Of a stretch of 64,000 nt of DNA, positions 8,257 to 16,207 are shown one piece after another. Source of the DNA: JBBRHQ01 sp963725315 (GTDB taxonomy: Bacteria > Actinomycetota > Thermoleophilia > Solirubrobacterales > 70-9); assembly GCA_963725315.1 (NCBI GenBank), contig CAVRYA010000004.1:372001-436000 (forward strand), read 5' to 3'. The notes beneath the pieces were generated by a model, which saw only the letters and a list, made by a program, of their open reading frames with translations, made no database searches and had not been told where the DNA came from. A program made the translations under genes and the position numbers. How positions within the stretch are numbered: the first letter of the stretch is position 1; each line of letters begins with the position of its first letter.

Positions 8257-10101
8257 TCAGCCAGCGTACAGCGAGCCGATCTCCTCCTCGTACTTGGAGG
8301 CGACGACCGAGCGCTTCACCTTCAGCGTCGGGGTCAGCTCGCCCCCCTCCTGGGAGAGGTCCGCGGGGAGGATCGCGATCTTCTTCACCTGCTCGACCCG
8401 GGCGAAGCGCTCGTTGATCTTCTCCACGTGGGCCTCGATGTCAGCCCTCACCTCGGGGTTCTTGGCCAGCTCCGCCGGGTCGGCCGGCAGGCCGTGCTCG
8501 CTGGCGTAGGCGACGGCCTCCTCGGGGTCGAGGGTGACCAGGGCCACCAGGTAAGGCCGGCGGTCGCCGATCACCACGCACTGGGAGACCAGCGGGTGCT
8601 GCTTGATCTCGGCCTCGAGGTTGGCGGGCGTGATGTTCTTGCCCCCGGCGGTGATGATGATGTCCTTCTTGCGCCCGGTGATCCGCAGGAAGCCGTCGGG
8701 GTCCACCTCGCCGATGTCGCCGGTGTGCAGCCAGCCGTCGACCAGCGTCTCGCGGGTCGCCTCCTCGTTCTTGTAATAGCCCTTGAAGACGTTCGGGCCC
8801 TTGACCAGGATCTCGCCGTCCTCGGCGATCTTCACCTCGCAGCCGGGGAAGGGCTTGCCGATCGTGCCGATCTTGAAGTCGTCGGGCGTGGAGATCGTCG
8901 CTGCGGTCGAGGTCTCGGTCATCCCCCAGCCCTCGAGCACCAGCACGCCCGCGGCGTCGAAGAAGCTGAGGATCTCGGGGTTGATCGGCGCCGCGCCGCT
9001 GGTCGCCTGGCGCAGGCGCCCTCCGAACAGGGCTCGGATCTTCGAGAGCACCTGCTTGTCGGCGAACTCGTACTGCTTGCGCAGCAGCCAGCCGGGCTGC
9101 CGCCCGGAGCGCTCGACCTCGCGCATCCGTCGCCCGACCCCGATCGCCCAATTGAAAACCGCCTTCTTCAGCCCACCCTGCTTCTCGGCGGCGGCGTTCG
9201 CGGCCGTGTAGATCTTCTCGAAGATTCGCGGCACCGAGGGGAAGTAGGTGGGACGGACCTCGGAGAGGTTGGGGACGATCTTCAAGGGATCGCGCTCCCA
9301 GTAGGCGATCGTCGCCCCCAGCTCGACGTTGGCAAGCTGGATCAGCAGGGCGAAGGAGTGCGCCAGCGGCAGGAACAGGTAGCTGATCTCGTCCTCACCC
9401 GGCCCCTCTCCCTCGATCCCCAGCGCGCCGCCCTCGACCACCATGTCGAGCATCGCCCGGTAGTTGCCGTGGCTGATGATGCAGCCCTTCGGCGGTCCCG
9501 TCGTGCCCGAGGTGTAGATGAAGGTGCAGATGTCATCGGGGGTGACCGCCGTGTAGCGCTCCTCCCAGCGGGATTCGGGCACCTCGGCCCCGGCGGCGAT
9601 CAGCTCCTCGGAGGAGATCGCGCCCTCGCCGCTGCCGCTCATCAGGACGACGTGCTCGAGCTTCGGCACCTGATCGCGGATCTCGCGGATCTTGGAGAGC
9701 TGCTCGGAGTCCTCGACGATCACCACCTTGGCGTCGGAGTTCTCGAGCACGTAGCGGCACTCCTCGGGGGAGTTGGTCTGATAGATCGGCACGACGGTGG
9801 CGCCCGCGGTGAGCGCGGCGAAGTCGAAGTAGGTCCACTCGGGCCGGGTGTTGGCGAGGATCGCGACCTTCTCGCCCGCCTCGACCCCGAGCCCGATCAG
9901 GCCGAGGGAGAGCGAGCGGGAGACCTCGAGCAGCTGCTTGAAGGAGCGCGTCTTCCAGGCGCCACTCTCGTCCTTGAACATGACCGCCGGGGCGTCGCCG
10001 TAGCGGCGGGCGGCCAGCGGCAGCAGATCGGCGATCGTCTTCGACCCGGTCCCCAGCAAGGCATCGCTCTCGCCGGCGGCCGGGGCTGTGGCTTGCTCCA
10101 T
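8257..10101 (-). CDS. long-chain acyl-CoA synthetase (AMP-forming)
   Basis: The 614-residue protein belongs to the ANL superfamily of FadD15 type. It has the P-loop YTSGTTGPPKG, the adenylate motif GWGMTETSTAATIS, the hinge TGDIGEVDPDGFLRITGRKKD, and the C-terminal Lys-bearing TLKVKRS segment. It activates fatty acids to acyl-CoA via an acyl-adenylate. Its ATG is preceded by GAGGAG. The promoter upstream has a TAGAAT -10 box followed by an inverted repeat. That repeat contains an 11-bp box also found in the promoter of the HTH gene just upstream. Confidence 0.93.
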   Translation of the reverse strand: MEQATAPAAGESDALLGTGSKTIADLLPLAARRYGDAPAVMFKDESGAWKTRSFKQLLEVSRSLSLGLIGLGVEAGEKVAILANTRPEWTYFDFAALTAGATVVPIYQTNSPEECRYVLENSDAKVVIVEDSEQLSKIREIRDQVPKLEHVVLMSGSGEGAISSEELIAAGAEVPESRWEERYTAVTPDDICTFIYTSGTTGPPKGCIISHGNYRAMLDMVVEGGALGIEGEGPGEDEISYLFLPLAHSFALLIQLANVELGATIAYWERDPLKIVPNLSEVRPTYFPSVPRIFEKIYTAANAAAEKQGGLKKAVFNWAIGVGRRMREVERSGRQPGWLLRKQYEFADKQVLSKIRALFGGRLRQATSGAAPINPEILSFFDAAGVLVLEGWGMTETSTAATISTPDDFKIGTIGKPFPGCEVKIAEDGEILVKGPNVFKGYYKNEEATRETLVDGWLHTGDIGEVDPDGFLRITGRKKDIIITAGGKNITPANLEAEIKQHPLVSQCVVIGDRRPYLVALVTLDPEEAVAYASEHGLPADPAELAKNPEVRADIEAHVEKINERFARVEQVKKIAILPADLSQEGGELTPTLKVKRSVVASKYEEEIGSLYAG

Positions 10102-10136
10102 CTTTCTCCTCGCTCGTCGTCCCCGGGCCTCGCACA

Positions 10137-10164
10137 GGCAACCCGGACTCGGGTGAGGATTCTA
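10137..10164 (-). promoter_or_regulatory. promoter and candidate operator of the acyl-CoA synthetase gene
   Basis: On the minus strand a TAGAAT -10 box (10159-10164) is followed by the inverted repeat ACCCG-AGTC-CGGGT (10141-10154). It includes TCCGGGTTGCC (10137-10147), an 11-bp string identical to one in the HTH gene promoter at 10422-10432. Confidence 0.5.
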
Positions 10165-10193
10165 TGTGCTGCCGCCGCCCGCAGGCGGCCCGC

Positions 10194-10376
10194 TCAGGCC
10201 GCTGAGGGCTGGCTCTTTCCTGCGTCGGTGACGGTGCGCAGCGAGGACTCGAACAGCGCCCGGTCGATGCGGCCGTGGAAGATCGGAACGCCCATCTGCA
10301 TGCACTTGTCGATGACGTCCTTGCGCTTCATGTGAAGCTCGTCAGCGAGTTCGGTGGGCGTCAGATGGTTGGCCAC
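10194..10376 (-). CDS. small helix-turn-helix DNA-binding protein (MerR/excisionase-like fold)
   Basis: This 60-residue protein reads LTPTELADELHMKRKDVIDKC then MGVPIFHGRIDRALFESSL, a winged-helix pattern like HTH_17 or the MerR DNA-binding head. It has no effector domain. Its start is a GTG preceded by GAGGAAGG. A textbook promoter lies upstream (TTGACA, 16 bp, TAGATT) with a perfect 13-bp palindrome filling the spacer, typical of an autorepressed gene. The acyl-CoA synthetase gene downstream on the same strand shares the box, so it is the likely target. The regulator assignment is inference. Confidence 0.7.
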   Translation of the reverse strand: MANHLTPTELADELHMKRKDVIDKCMQMGVPIFHGRIDRALFESSLRTVTDAGKSQPSAA

Positions 10377-10412
10377 GAAGGACTTCCCTTCCTCGTTTCA
10401 GGTTGTAGGAGG

Positions 10413-10440
10413 AATCTACCGGGCAACCCGGATGTGTCAA
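10413..10440 (-). promoter_or_regulatory. sigma70-type promoter with operator palindrome in the spacer
   Basis: On the minus strand TTGACA (10435-10440) and TAGATT (10413-10418) are separated by 16 bp. The spacer contains the perfect palindrome CCGGG-TTG-CCCGG (10419-10431). It drives the 60-residue HTH gene with a 36-nt leader. Confidence 0.7.
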
Positions 10441-10548
10441 TCATTTTCGCCGCAAATTGCGGGGATTCGCCCAGGCCTGGAAGGCCCCTCGAGAGCGGTG
10501 ATGTCTCTCTCGCCACGAGATGAAAAATGGTGTCTCGCCGGCGGCGCC

Positions 10549-11307
10549 TCAGACCGGGTTGGGGACGTCGATGAAGGCGTGCTCCACCCCGAAGCGATCG
10601 GCCACCAGCTCGCCCAGCCGGCGGATCCCGACCGTCTCGGTCGCGTAGTGCCCGGCGGCGATGAAATGGATTCCGCCCTCGGCCGCGTCGGCCATCACGT
10701 GCTCGGCCGGCTCCCCGGTGAGGAAGGCGTCGAGGCCGAGCCCGACCGCGCCGTGGATCTCCGAGGCGCCGGCGCCGCTGACGATGCCGATCCGCCGCAC
10801 CCGCTCGGGGCCGTCCTCGAAGACGAGGGGCTCGCGGCCGAGCGACCCGGCCACCCGCGCCGCCAGCTCGGCGATCCCGATCCCCTCCGGGTGGCGGCCG
10901 ATCGCCCCGATCGGGCGGCCCTTGACCTCGGCCCAGCTCTGCGGCTCGAGCTCGAAGCCGAGCAGCTCGCAGAGCAGGGCGTTGTTGCCGATCTGACGGT
11001 GGGCGTCGAGCGGTAGGTGGTAGGCGGCGATCGAGAGCCGGGCGTCGAGGGCGAGTCGCAGCCGCTCGGCCATCTGCTCGCTCAGCGCCCGCGGCAGGAA
11101 ATCCCAGAACAGGCCGTGGTGGGTGATCAGCAGCTCCCCGCCGGCGACGGCGCGCTCGATCAGCTTGCGGTGCGCGGATACCCCGGTGATCACCATCTCG
11201 ACCTCCGGCGCTCCGGGCACCTGCAGTCCGTTGGGCCCGTAGTCCTCGAAGGAGGAAACCTCGAGCAGCTCGTCGCAGAAGGAGACGATCTCGTCGCGCC
11301 CGGCCAT
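10549..11307 (-). CDS. NIF3/YbgI-like dinuclear metal-centre protein
   Basis: The 252-residue protein matches the NIF3 family (also called GTP cyclohydrolase 1 type 2 homologue). It has ITHHGLFWD with the paired His ligands near residue 65 and a C-terminal AAGHYATETVGI with the distal His/Glu ligands. The family forms hexameric rings with a two-metal site, and its physiological role is still unsettled. The start at 11307 is supported by a TAGATT box 6 nt upstream. Only 22 bp separate it from the divergent small ORF at 11330. Confidence 0.9.
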   Translation of the reverse strand: MAGRDEIVSFCDELLEVSSFEDYGPNGLQVPGAPEVEMVITGVSAHRKLIERAVAGGELLITHHGLFWDFLPRALSEQMAERLRLALDARLSIAAYHLPLDAHRQIGNNALLCELLGFELEPQSWAEVKGRPIGAIGRHPEGIGIAELAARVAGSLGREPLVFEDGPERVRRIGIVSGAGASEIHGAVGLGLDAFLTGEPAEHVMADAAEGGIHFIAAGHYATETVGIRRLGELVADRFGVEHAFIDVPNPV

Positions 11308-11313
11308 CGCCTC

Positions 11314-11323
11314 AATCTACGAT
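11314..11323. promoter_or_regulatory. bidirectional promoter with overlapping -10 hexamers
   Basis: Minus-strand TAGATT (11314-11319) lies 6 nt before the NIF3 start at 11307. Plus-strand TACGAT (11318-11323) lies 6 nt before the ATG at 11330. The two hexamers share the TA at 11318-11319. Confidence 0.6.
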
Positions 11324-11329
11324 GTGCCG

Positions 11330-11596
11330 ATGCCAGACGCAGACCCAGCAACGGGAGCGGTGGCCGGCAGCGACGCCTTCATCGAGTCGCTGATGGACAC
11401 CGACCTCTACTCGATGGGGGCCTTCTTCTGCGACCAGCACCCCGAACTGGTCGACGAGGTGGTGCGCCGCAGCGTCGCGATCGAGCAGCAGGGGCTGGAG
11501 CGCTACGCCGAGCAGGAGGGGGTCACGGTCGAAGAGGGCTTCAAGACTCTCCTCACCGGCCTCGCGGTCCGCTACTACACCGCGGTGGCCGGCTGA
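11330..11596 (+). CDS. conserved-looking small acidic protein, function unknown
   Basis: I do not recognise this 88-residue protein. It is soluble and helical, with the stretch LMDTDLYSMGAFFCDQHPEL and later VRRSVAIEQQGLERYAEQEG, and it ends in an aromatic LAVRYYTAVAG. A GTG at 11324 is also in frame, but the overlapping TACGAT box 6 nt before the ATG at 11330 favours the latter. Its stop overlaps the start of the DsbA-like gene (TGATG), so the two are probably made together. That suggests a link to the redox protein, without proof. Confidence 0.7.
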   Translation: MPDADPATGAVAGSDAFIESLMDTDLYSMGAFFCDQHPELVDEVVRRSVAIEQQGLERYAEQEGVTVEEGFKTLLTGLAVRYYTAVAG

Positions 11597-12321
11597 TGGA
11601 GGCCGCCGTCGGGGGCGCGGAGGCGCGCCGCGGCCGCTGGTTCGTCGCCGCGGTGCTGGCGATCGGCGCGGTGGCGCTCTCGGCGGCGATCGTCAACATC
11701 GCCACCCAGAAGGCCGGACCCTCGGTGATCGAGCTGCAGGGGATCGACGACGCCCAGGAGATCTTTGGCGGCCTGCCGCAGGCCGGCGATCGCCTCGGCT
11801 CCTCCAGCGCCCCGGTGACCGTGCAGGTCTTCAACGACGTCCAGTGCAAGGGCTGCGACGAGCAGTTCCTGGCCACAGTGCCCGCCCTGGTCGATGACTA
11901 CGTGCGCTCCGGCGACGTCCAGCTCGACTACCGCAACTACTCCTTCTCGGAGCGCGCCGTGCAGGAGGGCTTCATCGCCGCCGAGGCCGCCGGCGAGCAG
12001 GGATACCTCTGGCAGTACGTCTACCTGCTGTTCCGAAACCAGGCCCAGGCGGAGCGCTTCGGCGTCACCGGCAACCTCCTTGAGTCGATTGCCAACTCGA
12101 TCGGCGAGCTCGACGTGCCCAAGTGGAAGGACGACTTCGCCGCCGGCGGCGGGGAGGACGGCGCGATCACCAAGCGGCTCGAGGCCCAGGACGAGACCGC
12201 CCGTGGCCTCGGCCTGCGCGCCGAGCCCTCGGCGATCGTCACCGGGCCGAGCGGCACCGAGACCCTCCAGGACTCCCCGACCCTGAACCAGATCGAGAAG
12301 GCGATCCAGGCCGTCTCCTAG
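11596..12321 (+). CDS. membrane-anchored DsbA/thioredoxin-fold protein with CxxC motif
   Basis: The 241-residue protein has one N-terminal membrane segment (WFVAAVLAIGAVALSAAIVNIA) and then a thioredoxin-like domain of the Thioredoxin_4/DsbA group. It starts APVTVQVFNDVQCKGCDEQF with the redox pair CKGC. A helical insert follows, and a cis-Pro-like region at RAEPSAIVTGPSG. It should act outside the membrane as a disulfide oxidoreductase. The start is the ATG overlapping the upstream stop; the open frame continues further upstream but only as shadow of the NIF3 gene. Confidence 0.88.
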   Translation: MEAAVGGAEARRGRWFVAAVLAIGAVALSAAIVNIATQKAGPSVIELQGIDDAQEIFGGLPQAGDRLGSSSAPVTVQVFNDVQCKGCDEQFLATVPALVDDYVRSGDVQLDYRNYSFSERAVQEGFIAAEAAGEQGYLWQYVYLLFRNQAQAERFGVTGNLLESIANSIGELDVPKWKDDFAAGGGEDGAITKRLEAQDETARGLGLRAEPSAIVTGPSGTETLQDSPTLNQIEKAIQAVS

Positions 12322-12413
12322 CCCCGAGGGGGCCGAACTGCAGGTTCCGTGCCCATTGGGGCCCTAACCTTGCGTTCGACCAGGCGAAGGGGCCCGGCGG
12401 AGGGCGGCTCTGA

Positions 12414-12419
12414 GATAAT
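12414..12419 (+). promoter_or_regulatory. -10 element (GATAAT) of the tRNA-Pro gene
   Basis: GATAAT ends 10 nt before the first base of the mature tRNA. No convincing -35 hexamer was found. Confidence 0.5.
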
Positions 12420-12429
12420 CGGCCGCTCT

Positions 12430-12503
12430 CGGGGCGTGGCGCAGCCTGGTAGCGCGCACCGTTCGGGTCGGTGAGGTCCCCGGTTCAAATCCGGGCGCCC
12501 CGA
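12430..12503 (+). tRNA. tRNA-Pro (anticodon CGG)
   Basis: The 74-nt sequence folds as a cloverleaf. The acceptor arms are CGGGGCG (12430-12436) and CGCCCCG (12496-12502) with discriminator A. The anticodon stem CACCG/CGGTG holds loop TTCGGGT, and the T arm is CCCGG-TTCAAAT-CCGGG. The anticodon CGG reads the proline codon CCG. No CCA is encoded. Confidence 0.95.
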
Positions 12504-12533
12504 TTTGGTCGCAGCCAGCGACCTGTTGACACG

Positions 12534-12550
12534 GCCGCCGCGAAGGCGGC
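12534..12550. terminator. hairpin between tRNA-Pro and the methyltransferase relic
   Basis: GCCGCC-(GCGAA)-GGCGGC forms a 6-bp all-GC stem 31 bp beyond the tRNA and directly beside the stop of the convergent relic. There is no T-run, so the assignment is tentative. Confidence 0.45.
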
Positions 12551-12803
12551 TCAGAACCCGCGAAGCAGGTACTTCGCGAAGATCCGGTCCTCGGAGTGCT
12601 CTGCCTCGACGATCTCGAAGCCGCTTCGCGCGATGATCGGCTCGAGGATCCAGCTGAACGTCCACCGCCACCTCGCTCCTGGCGCTCGCATCCTCCTTGC
12701 TGTCGTAGCGAGAGACGTGTCCCGGGTCGAGGTTCTCGCGGCCGGCATGGGCAAGCTCGTCGATCAGCCAGCCAGGGGTGTCCGCCGGGCGGTCCACTCT
12801 CAC
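12551..12803 (-). pseudogene. SAM-dependent methyltransferase relic with the catalytic core deleted
   Basis: The GTG at 12803 opens a frame reading DTPGWLIDELAHAGRENLDP then HVSRYDSKED, the N-terminal segment of a class I methyltransferase family. At about 12660 the frame changes by one, and the C-terminal segment TFSWILEPIIARSGFEIVEA and then SEDRIFAKYLLRGF follows, ending at the stop 12551-12553. The ~180 residues that normally lie between, including the glycine-rich SAM loop, are absent. Both ends remain well preserved, so the loss is an internal deletion rather than slow decay. It cannot be active. Confidence 0.75.
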
Positions 12804-12845
12804 TTGTCAGGCTCGGCGACCGTGCGGATCGCGCAAGGCTAGGGC

Positions 12846-13598
12846 ATGGTTGAATCGACCCGACTCATGCCGCCGACCGCCCTCGTCACCGGAGCCAGCA
12901 GCGGCATCGGCGCAGCCAGCGTCCGCCTGCTCGCCGAGCGCGGCTTCGAGACGATCGCCGCAGCGAGGCGGGTGGATCGCTGCCGGGAGCTGGCCGAGGA
13001 GGTCGGCGGACGGGCGCTCGCCCTCGACGTCACCGACCCCGACTCGGTGGCGGCGATGGCGGCCGAGGTCGGTGAGCTCGACGCCGTCGTCCACTGCGCC
13101 GGCGGGGCGCTTGACCTCTCCCACACGGCCGACGCCGACCTCGACGTGTGGCGGGAGATGTACGAGTCCAACGTGCTCGGCGTCGTCCGCGTCACCCGGG
13201 CGCTGCTGGATCGTCTCGAGGCGAGTGGACGTGGGCACATCGTCGTCGTCGGCTCGGTCGCCGGGGTCGAGGTCTACCCGGGCGGAGGCGGCTACACCGC
13301 GGCCAAGCACGCGGTCAACGCGGTCGTCCGCACCCTCCGCCTGGAGCTGCTGGGGCGCCCGCTGCGGATCACCGAGATCGCCCCGGGCATGGTCGAGACC
13401 GAGTTCTCCCTGGTCCGCTTCGAGGGCGACGAGCAGCGGGCCGCCGAGGTCTACCGCGGCATCGACCCGCTGAGTGCCACCGACGTCGCCGAGGTGATCG
13501 CCTTCGCCCTGGAGCGCCCGGCGAACGTCAACATCGACTACGTCGCGGTGAAGCCGGTGGCGCAGGCGACGGCGATGGTCTCGCATCGGCGGGAATAG
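12846..13598 (+). CDS. short-chain dehydrogenase/reductase (SDR)
   Basis: The 250-residue protein is a classical SDR. It has the nucleotide loop TGASSGIGAASV, the structural motif HCAGGAL (a variant of NNAG with His-Cys replacing Asn-Asn), catalytic Ser in VVGSVAG and the YTAAK pair (Tyr-Lys). The LxxxGR and PGMVETEF segments are typical of NADP(H)-dependent oxidoreductases acting on short polar substrates. An in-frame ATG at 12870 is an alternative start. The substrate is unknown. Confidence 0.88.
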   Translation: MVESTRLMPPTALVTGASSGIGAASVRLLAERGFETIAAARRVDRCRELAEEVGGRALALDVTDPDSVAAMAAEVGELDAVVHCAGGALDLSHTADADLDVWREMYESNVLGVVRVTRALLDRLEASGRGHIVVVGSVAGVEVYPGGGGYTAAKHAVNAVVRTLRLELLGRPLRITEIAPGMVETEFSLVRFEGDEQRAAEVYRGIDPLSATDVAEVIAFALERPANVNIDYVAVKPVAQATAMVSHRRE

Positions 13599-13618
13599 CT
13601 GACCGGTTGCGGGAATTC

Positions 13619-15589
13619 CTAGCCCGGCTGCGGGCTGGGCACGCGCCGCGTCCACAGCCGCCGCCAGTCGCGCCTCGGCACCGGCGCGCGTCCCTCGAGC
13701 CGCTTCTCGAGGTCGAAGTAGAGAAGCGTCCGCCCCGAGGCGACGTAGGGGACGAGGATCGCGTAGACGATCGAGCCGATCAGGTTGACGACGATCAGCG
13801 AGAAGTTGGCGAAGATCAGGGCGAAGGTGAGGATCGGGCCGACCGCGACGCCGATCACCCAGAAGAAGGCCACCACCCTCACCGTCCACCACCACTTGCC
13901 GCGGACCGCGTCGGAGCTGCTGCGCAGCGCATCGCGGATCGAGCGGTCGTTGAAGATGATCTCCTGCTGGACGAAGGTCCAGTCGACGTACTTGCGGATC
14001 GCGATCGGGATGCCGATCACGGTGAGCGCTATCAGCGCCGTGAGCAGGACTGACCGCGAGCTGGCCGAAGACGATCCGCCAGAAGCGGCTGAGCATCAGC
14101 CGGTAGGAGGCGACGACGCCGCTCTCGGCAGCCGCGGTCGAGCAGGCTGAGGTGGGCGATCACCGCTCCGGCGCCGACCGCGAACCCGAGCGGCTGCCCG
14201 ATCGAGGTGATCAGGTCCTTGATCGGCGCCTCGGCGCCGGCCGGGCCGACCAGGCCACCGACCTCGGTCTCCCCGACCAGGACGCCGAACAGCCAGGCGA
14301 CGCCCTGGACCGCGGCGAGGACCGCCAGCGAGGTCACCGCGATCGGGATGAACACCCGCCACTCGCGCCCGTAGAGCTTGCGGGCGGCGCGGACGAGCTG
14401 TCCGAAGGCGCGGCGCTGGCGCATCGGCACCGGGTCGGCCGGGCGCCAGGTGGTGATCAGCACCGGGATCGCGATCAGCAGCGGCGACGATCGCCAGCAG
14501 CACGAACAGCCCGAAGCGCGACTGCGCCTCGAGGTTGACCAGGTTCGACATCGCCGCGACCGTGCCGCAGAAGGCGCTGGTCACCGCCGGGCCGAGCAGG
14601 GCTCCGCCGGGCAGCTTCGGGCTGGCCGAGCGCAGCCCGTCCATCCAGGTGAACGGCTCGGTCCACTGCGTCTTGGTGTTGGGCCCGGTGGGGCCGGTGT
14701 TGAAGCCCTTCTCGCGCTGGCCCCAGTGGCCATCGTAGGTGAGCCACTCCGCCGGGGTGCCGACCGCGGGGTAGGTGGGGATCCGCACCGGGCGCGGGAC
14801 CAGGCGGCGCAGCGGGTCGCTGGTGTTGTCGCAGCCGAGCCCGGCGCCGCCCTGCCCGTTCTCGACGAAGATCGCCGACTCGAAGAAGGTCGCGTGCGAG
14901 CCCGCCGCCGGGTAGACGACCGGGTGCGTTCCCTCCTTCTCGACCTCGTCGTCGTCCCAGTCGACCGCCTCGCCCCCGCCGTGCTGGAAGACGGCGATCC
15001 GGCTCGGGCCCTGCTTCATCGCCTGCGCCGCCGTGTCGGGCTCGAAGGCGATCTGCATCCCCTCCCAGTCGCCCTCGTGGAGGTCGTTGAACTGGTTGAA
15101 GTAGTAGAAGAACCAGTACTGGATGACGAAGCCCGAGTGGCCGGTCTCGCGGGCGATGTGGGCGTAGGTGATCGGGGGCGTCTTGCCCGCGCGTCTCAAT
15201 TTGTCGAAGTCGGTCGCGTAGGTGCATTCGGGGTTCAGCGGGTCGCCCGGGAGGTTGAGGTAGTAGGTGCCGTCGAGCCCGGCGATATCGGCGGCGCCCG
15301 GCGCCTCCATCACCGTCTTCATCGCCCCGTCCATGTAGTGCTTCAGCTGCACCCTGGGGTTGTCGAGGACCACGTCGACGGCCATCGGCTGGAACTGCTC
15401 CTCGCCTTCGTCGCAGATCCCGTTCTCCTGCGAGCGCAGCATCTGGATCGGCGAGTAGGCCTTGATCAGCTTCTCGGTCGCGCTCGGTTTGGCCTGCGCC
15501 CCGGCGGGCACGGCGAGCAGGCCGAGCGCCAGCACCATCAGGCCCGCGAGCCGCGCCCGCGCCCAGAGCCGCCTCGCTCCCCCGTCCAT
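13619..15589 (-). pseudogene. Vps62-like secreted domain plus C-terminal membrane domain, frame broken
   Basis: From the ATG at 15589 a signal peptide (LAGLMVLALGLLAVPAGAQA) is followed by a ~340-residue domain with YFNQFNDLHEGDWEGMQIAF and VVYPAAGSHATFF. This resembles the Vps62/DUF946 family, whose function is unknown. A membrane domain with about six hydrophobic segments follows (FGLFVLLAIVA; LLIAIPVLITT; VFIPIAVTSLAVLAAVQGVA; VVAFFWVIGVAVGPILTFAL). The frame shifts near 14481, 14130 and 14049, each repaired by removing one base, and residues read sensibly across each point. Either the gene is newly inactivated or three base errors are present. A start at 15625 is possible. Confidence 0.65.
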
Positions 15590-15641
15590 GGCACCCGATT
15601 CTCTCAGAGCCGCCCGCGCTTCCATTCGGCACTCGATCCGG

Positions 15642-16106
15642 CTACCGCACCGTGACCATCGCGGTGCCGAGGATCAGGGTCGCGATGCCGACCAGCCGCA
15701 GCGGGGTCAGCGAGACCTGCTCCAGCCCGAGCACTCCGAGCTGGTCGAGCAGGGCGGCGACGACGAGCTGGGCGGAGACCAGCACGGCGATCGTCGTCCC
15801 GGCGCCGAGATGGCGGACGGTGACCAGCGAGATCGCTACGAAGGCGGCGCCGTAGAGGCCGCCGGTGAGATAGACGGCCGGCACCTCGCGGACCTTGGAG
15901 AGCGAGCCGGGGTCGCCGAAGGCGAGCAGGATCGCCCCCAGCACCAGGAAGGTGATGCTGACGCTGATGAAGGCGGCCCCGAGGTCGCTGGTCCGTCTTC
16001 CCAGCTCGGAGTTGACCGGCGGCTGCAGCGCCACCAGGGCGCCGATCGCGGCTGTGGCGAGCAGCGAGAGGACCGTTGTCGAGTTCCAGTTCACGAACGC
16101 CGACAA
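15642..16106 (-). CDS. small DMT-superfamily transporter (YdcZ/DUF606-like)
   Basis: About 154 residues contain five hydrophobic segments (VLSLLATAAIGALVALQ; FISVSITFLVLGAILLA; AVYLTGGLYGAAFVAISLV; IAVLVSAQLVVAALLDQLG; LVGIATLILGTAMV). The motif PPVNSELGRR and the short length fit the YdcZ subgroup of drug/metabolite transporters, which often work as pairs. No ATG is available near the start. The TTG at 16106 is chosen, with a GTG at 16094 as alternative; the longer open frame upstream is shadow of other sequence. Confidence 0.8.
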   Translation of the reverse strand: MSAFVNWNSTTVLSLLATAAIGALVALQPPVNSELGRRTSDLGAAFISVSITFLVLGAILLAFGDPGSLSKVREVPAVYLTGGLYGAAFVAISLVTVRHLGAGTTIAVLVSAQLVVAALLDQLGVLGLEQVSLTPLRLVGIATLILGTAMVTVR

Positions 16107-16207
16107 TCTTGCCGCCACCCCAGGACGCCGCACCCGGTGACGTGGCCGACGCAGGGCATGCCGGTCAGGGATTCGGTCGGCCACGTCCTCCGGCCCTGAG
16201 GCTGGGC

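Noticed and set aside
10377..10548. Riboswitch or T-box leader upstream of the HTH gene
   Set aside because: The leader is only 36 nt and the remaining sequence shows the promoter palindrome but no conserved RNA fold.
12318..12550. Extension of the methyltransferase relic frame across the tRNA gene
   Set aside because: The frame beyond 12551 has no family similarity and runs through a functional tRNA.
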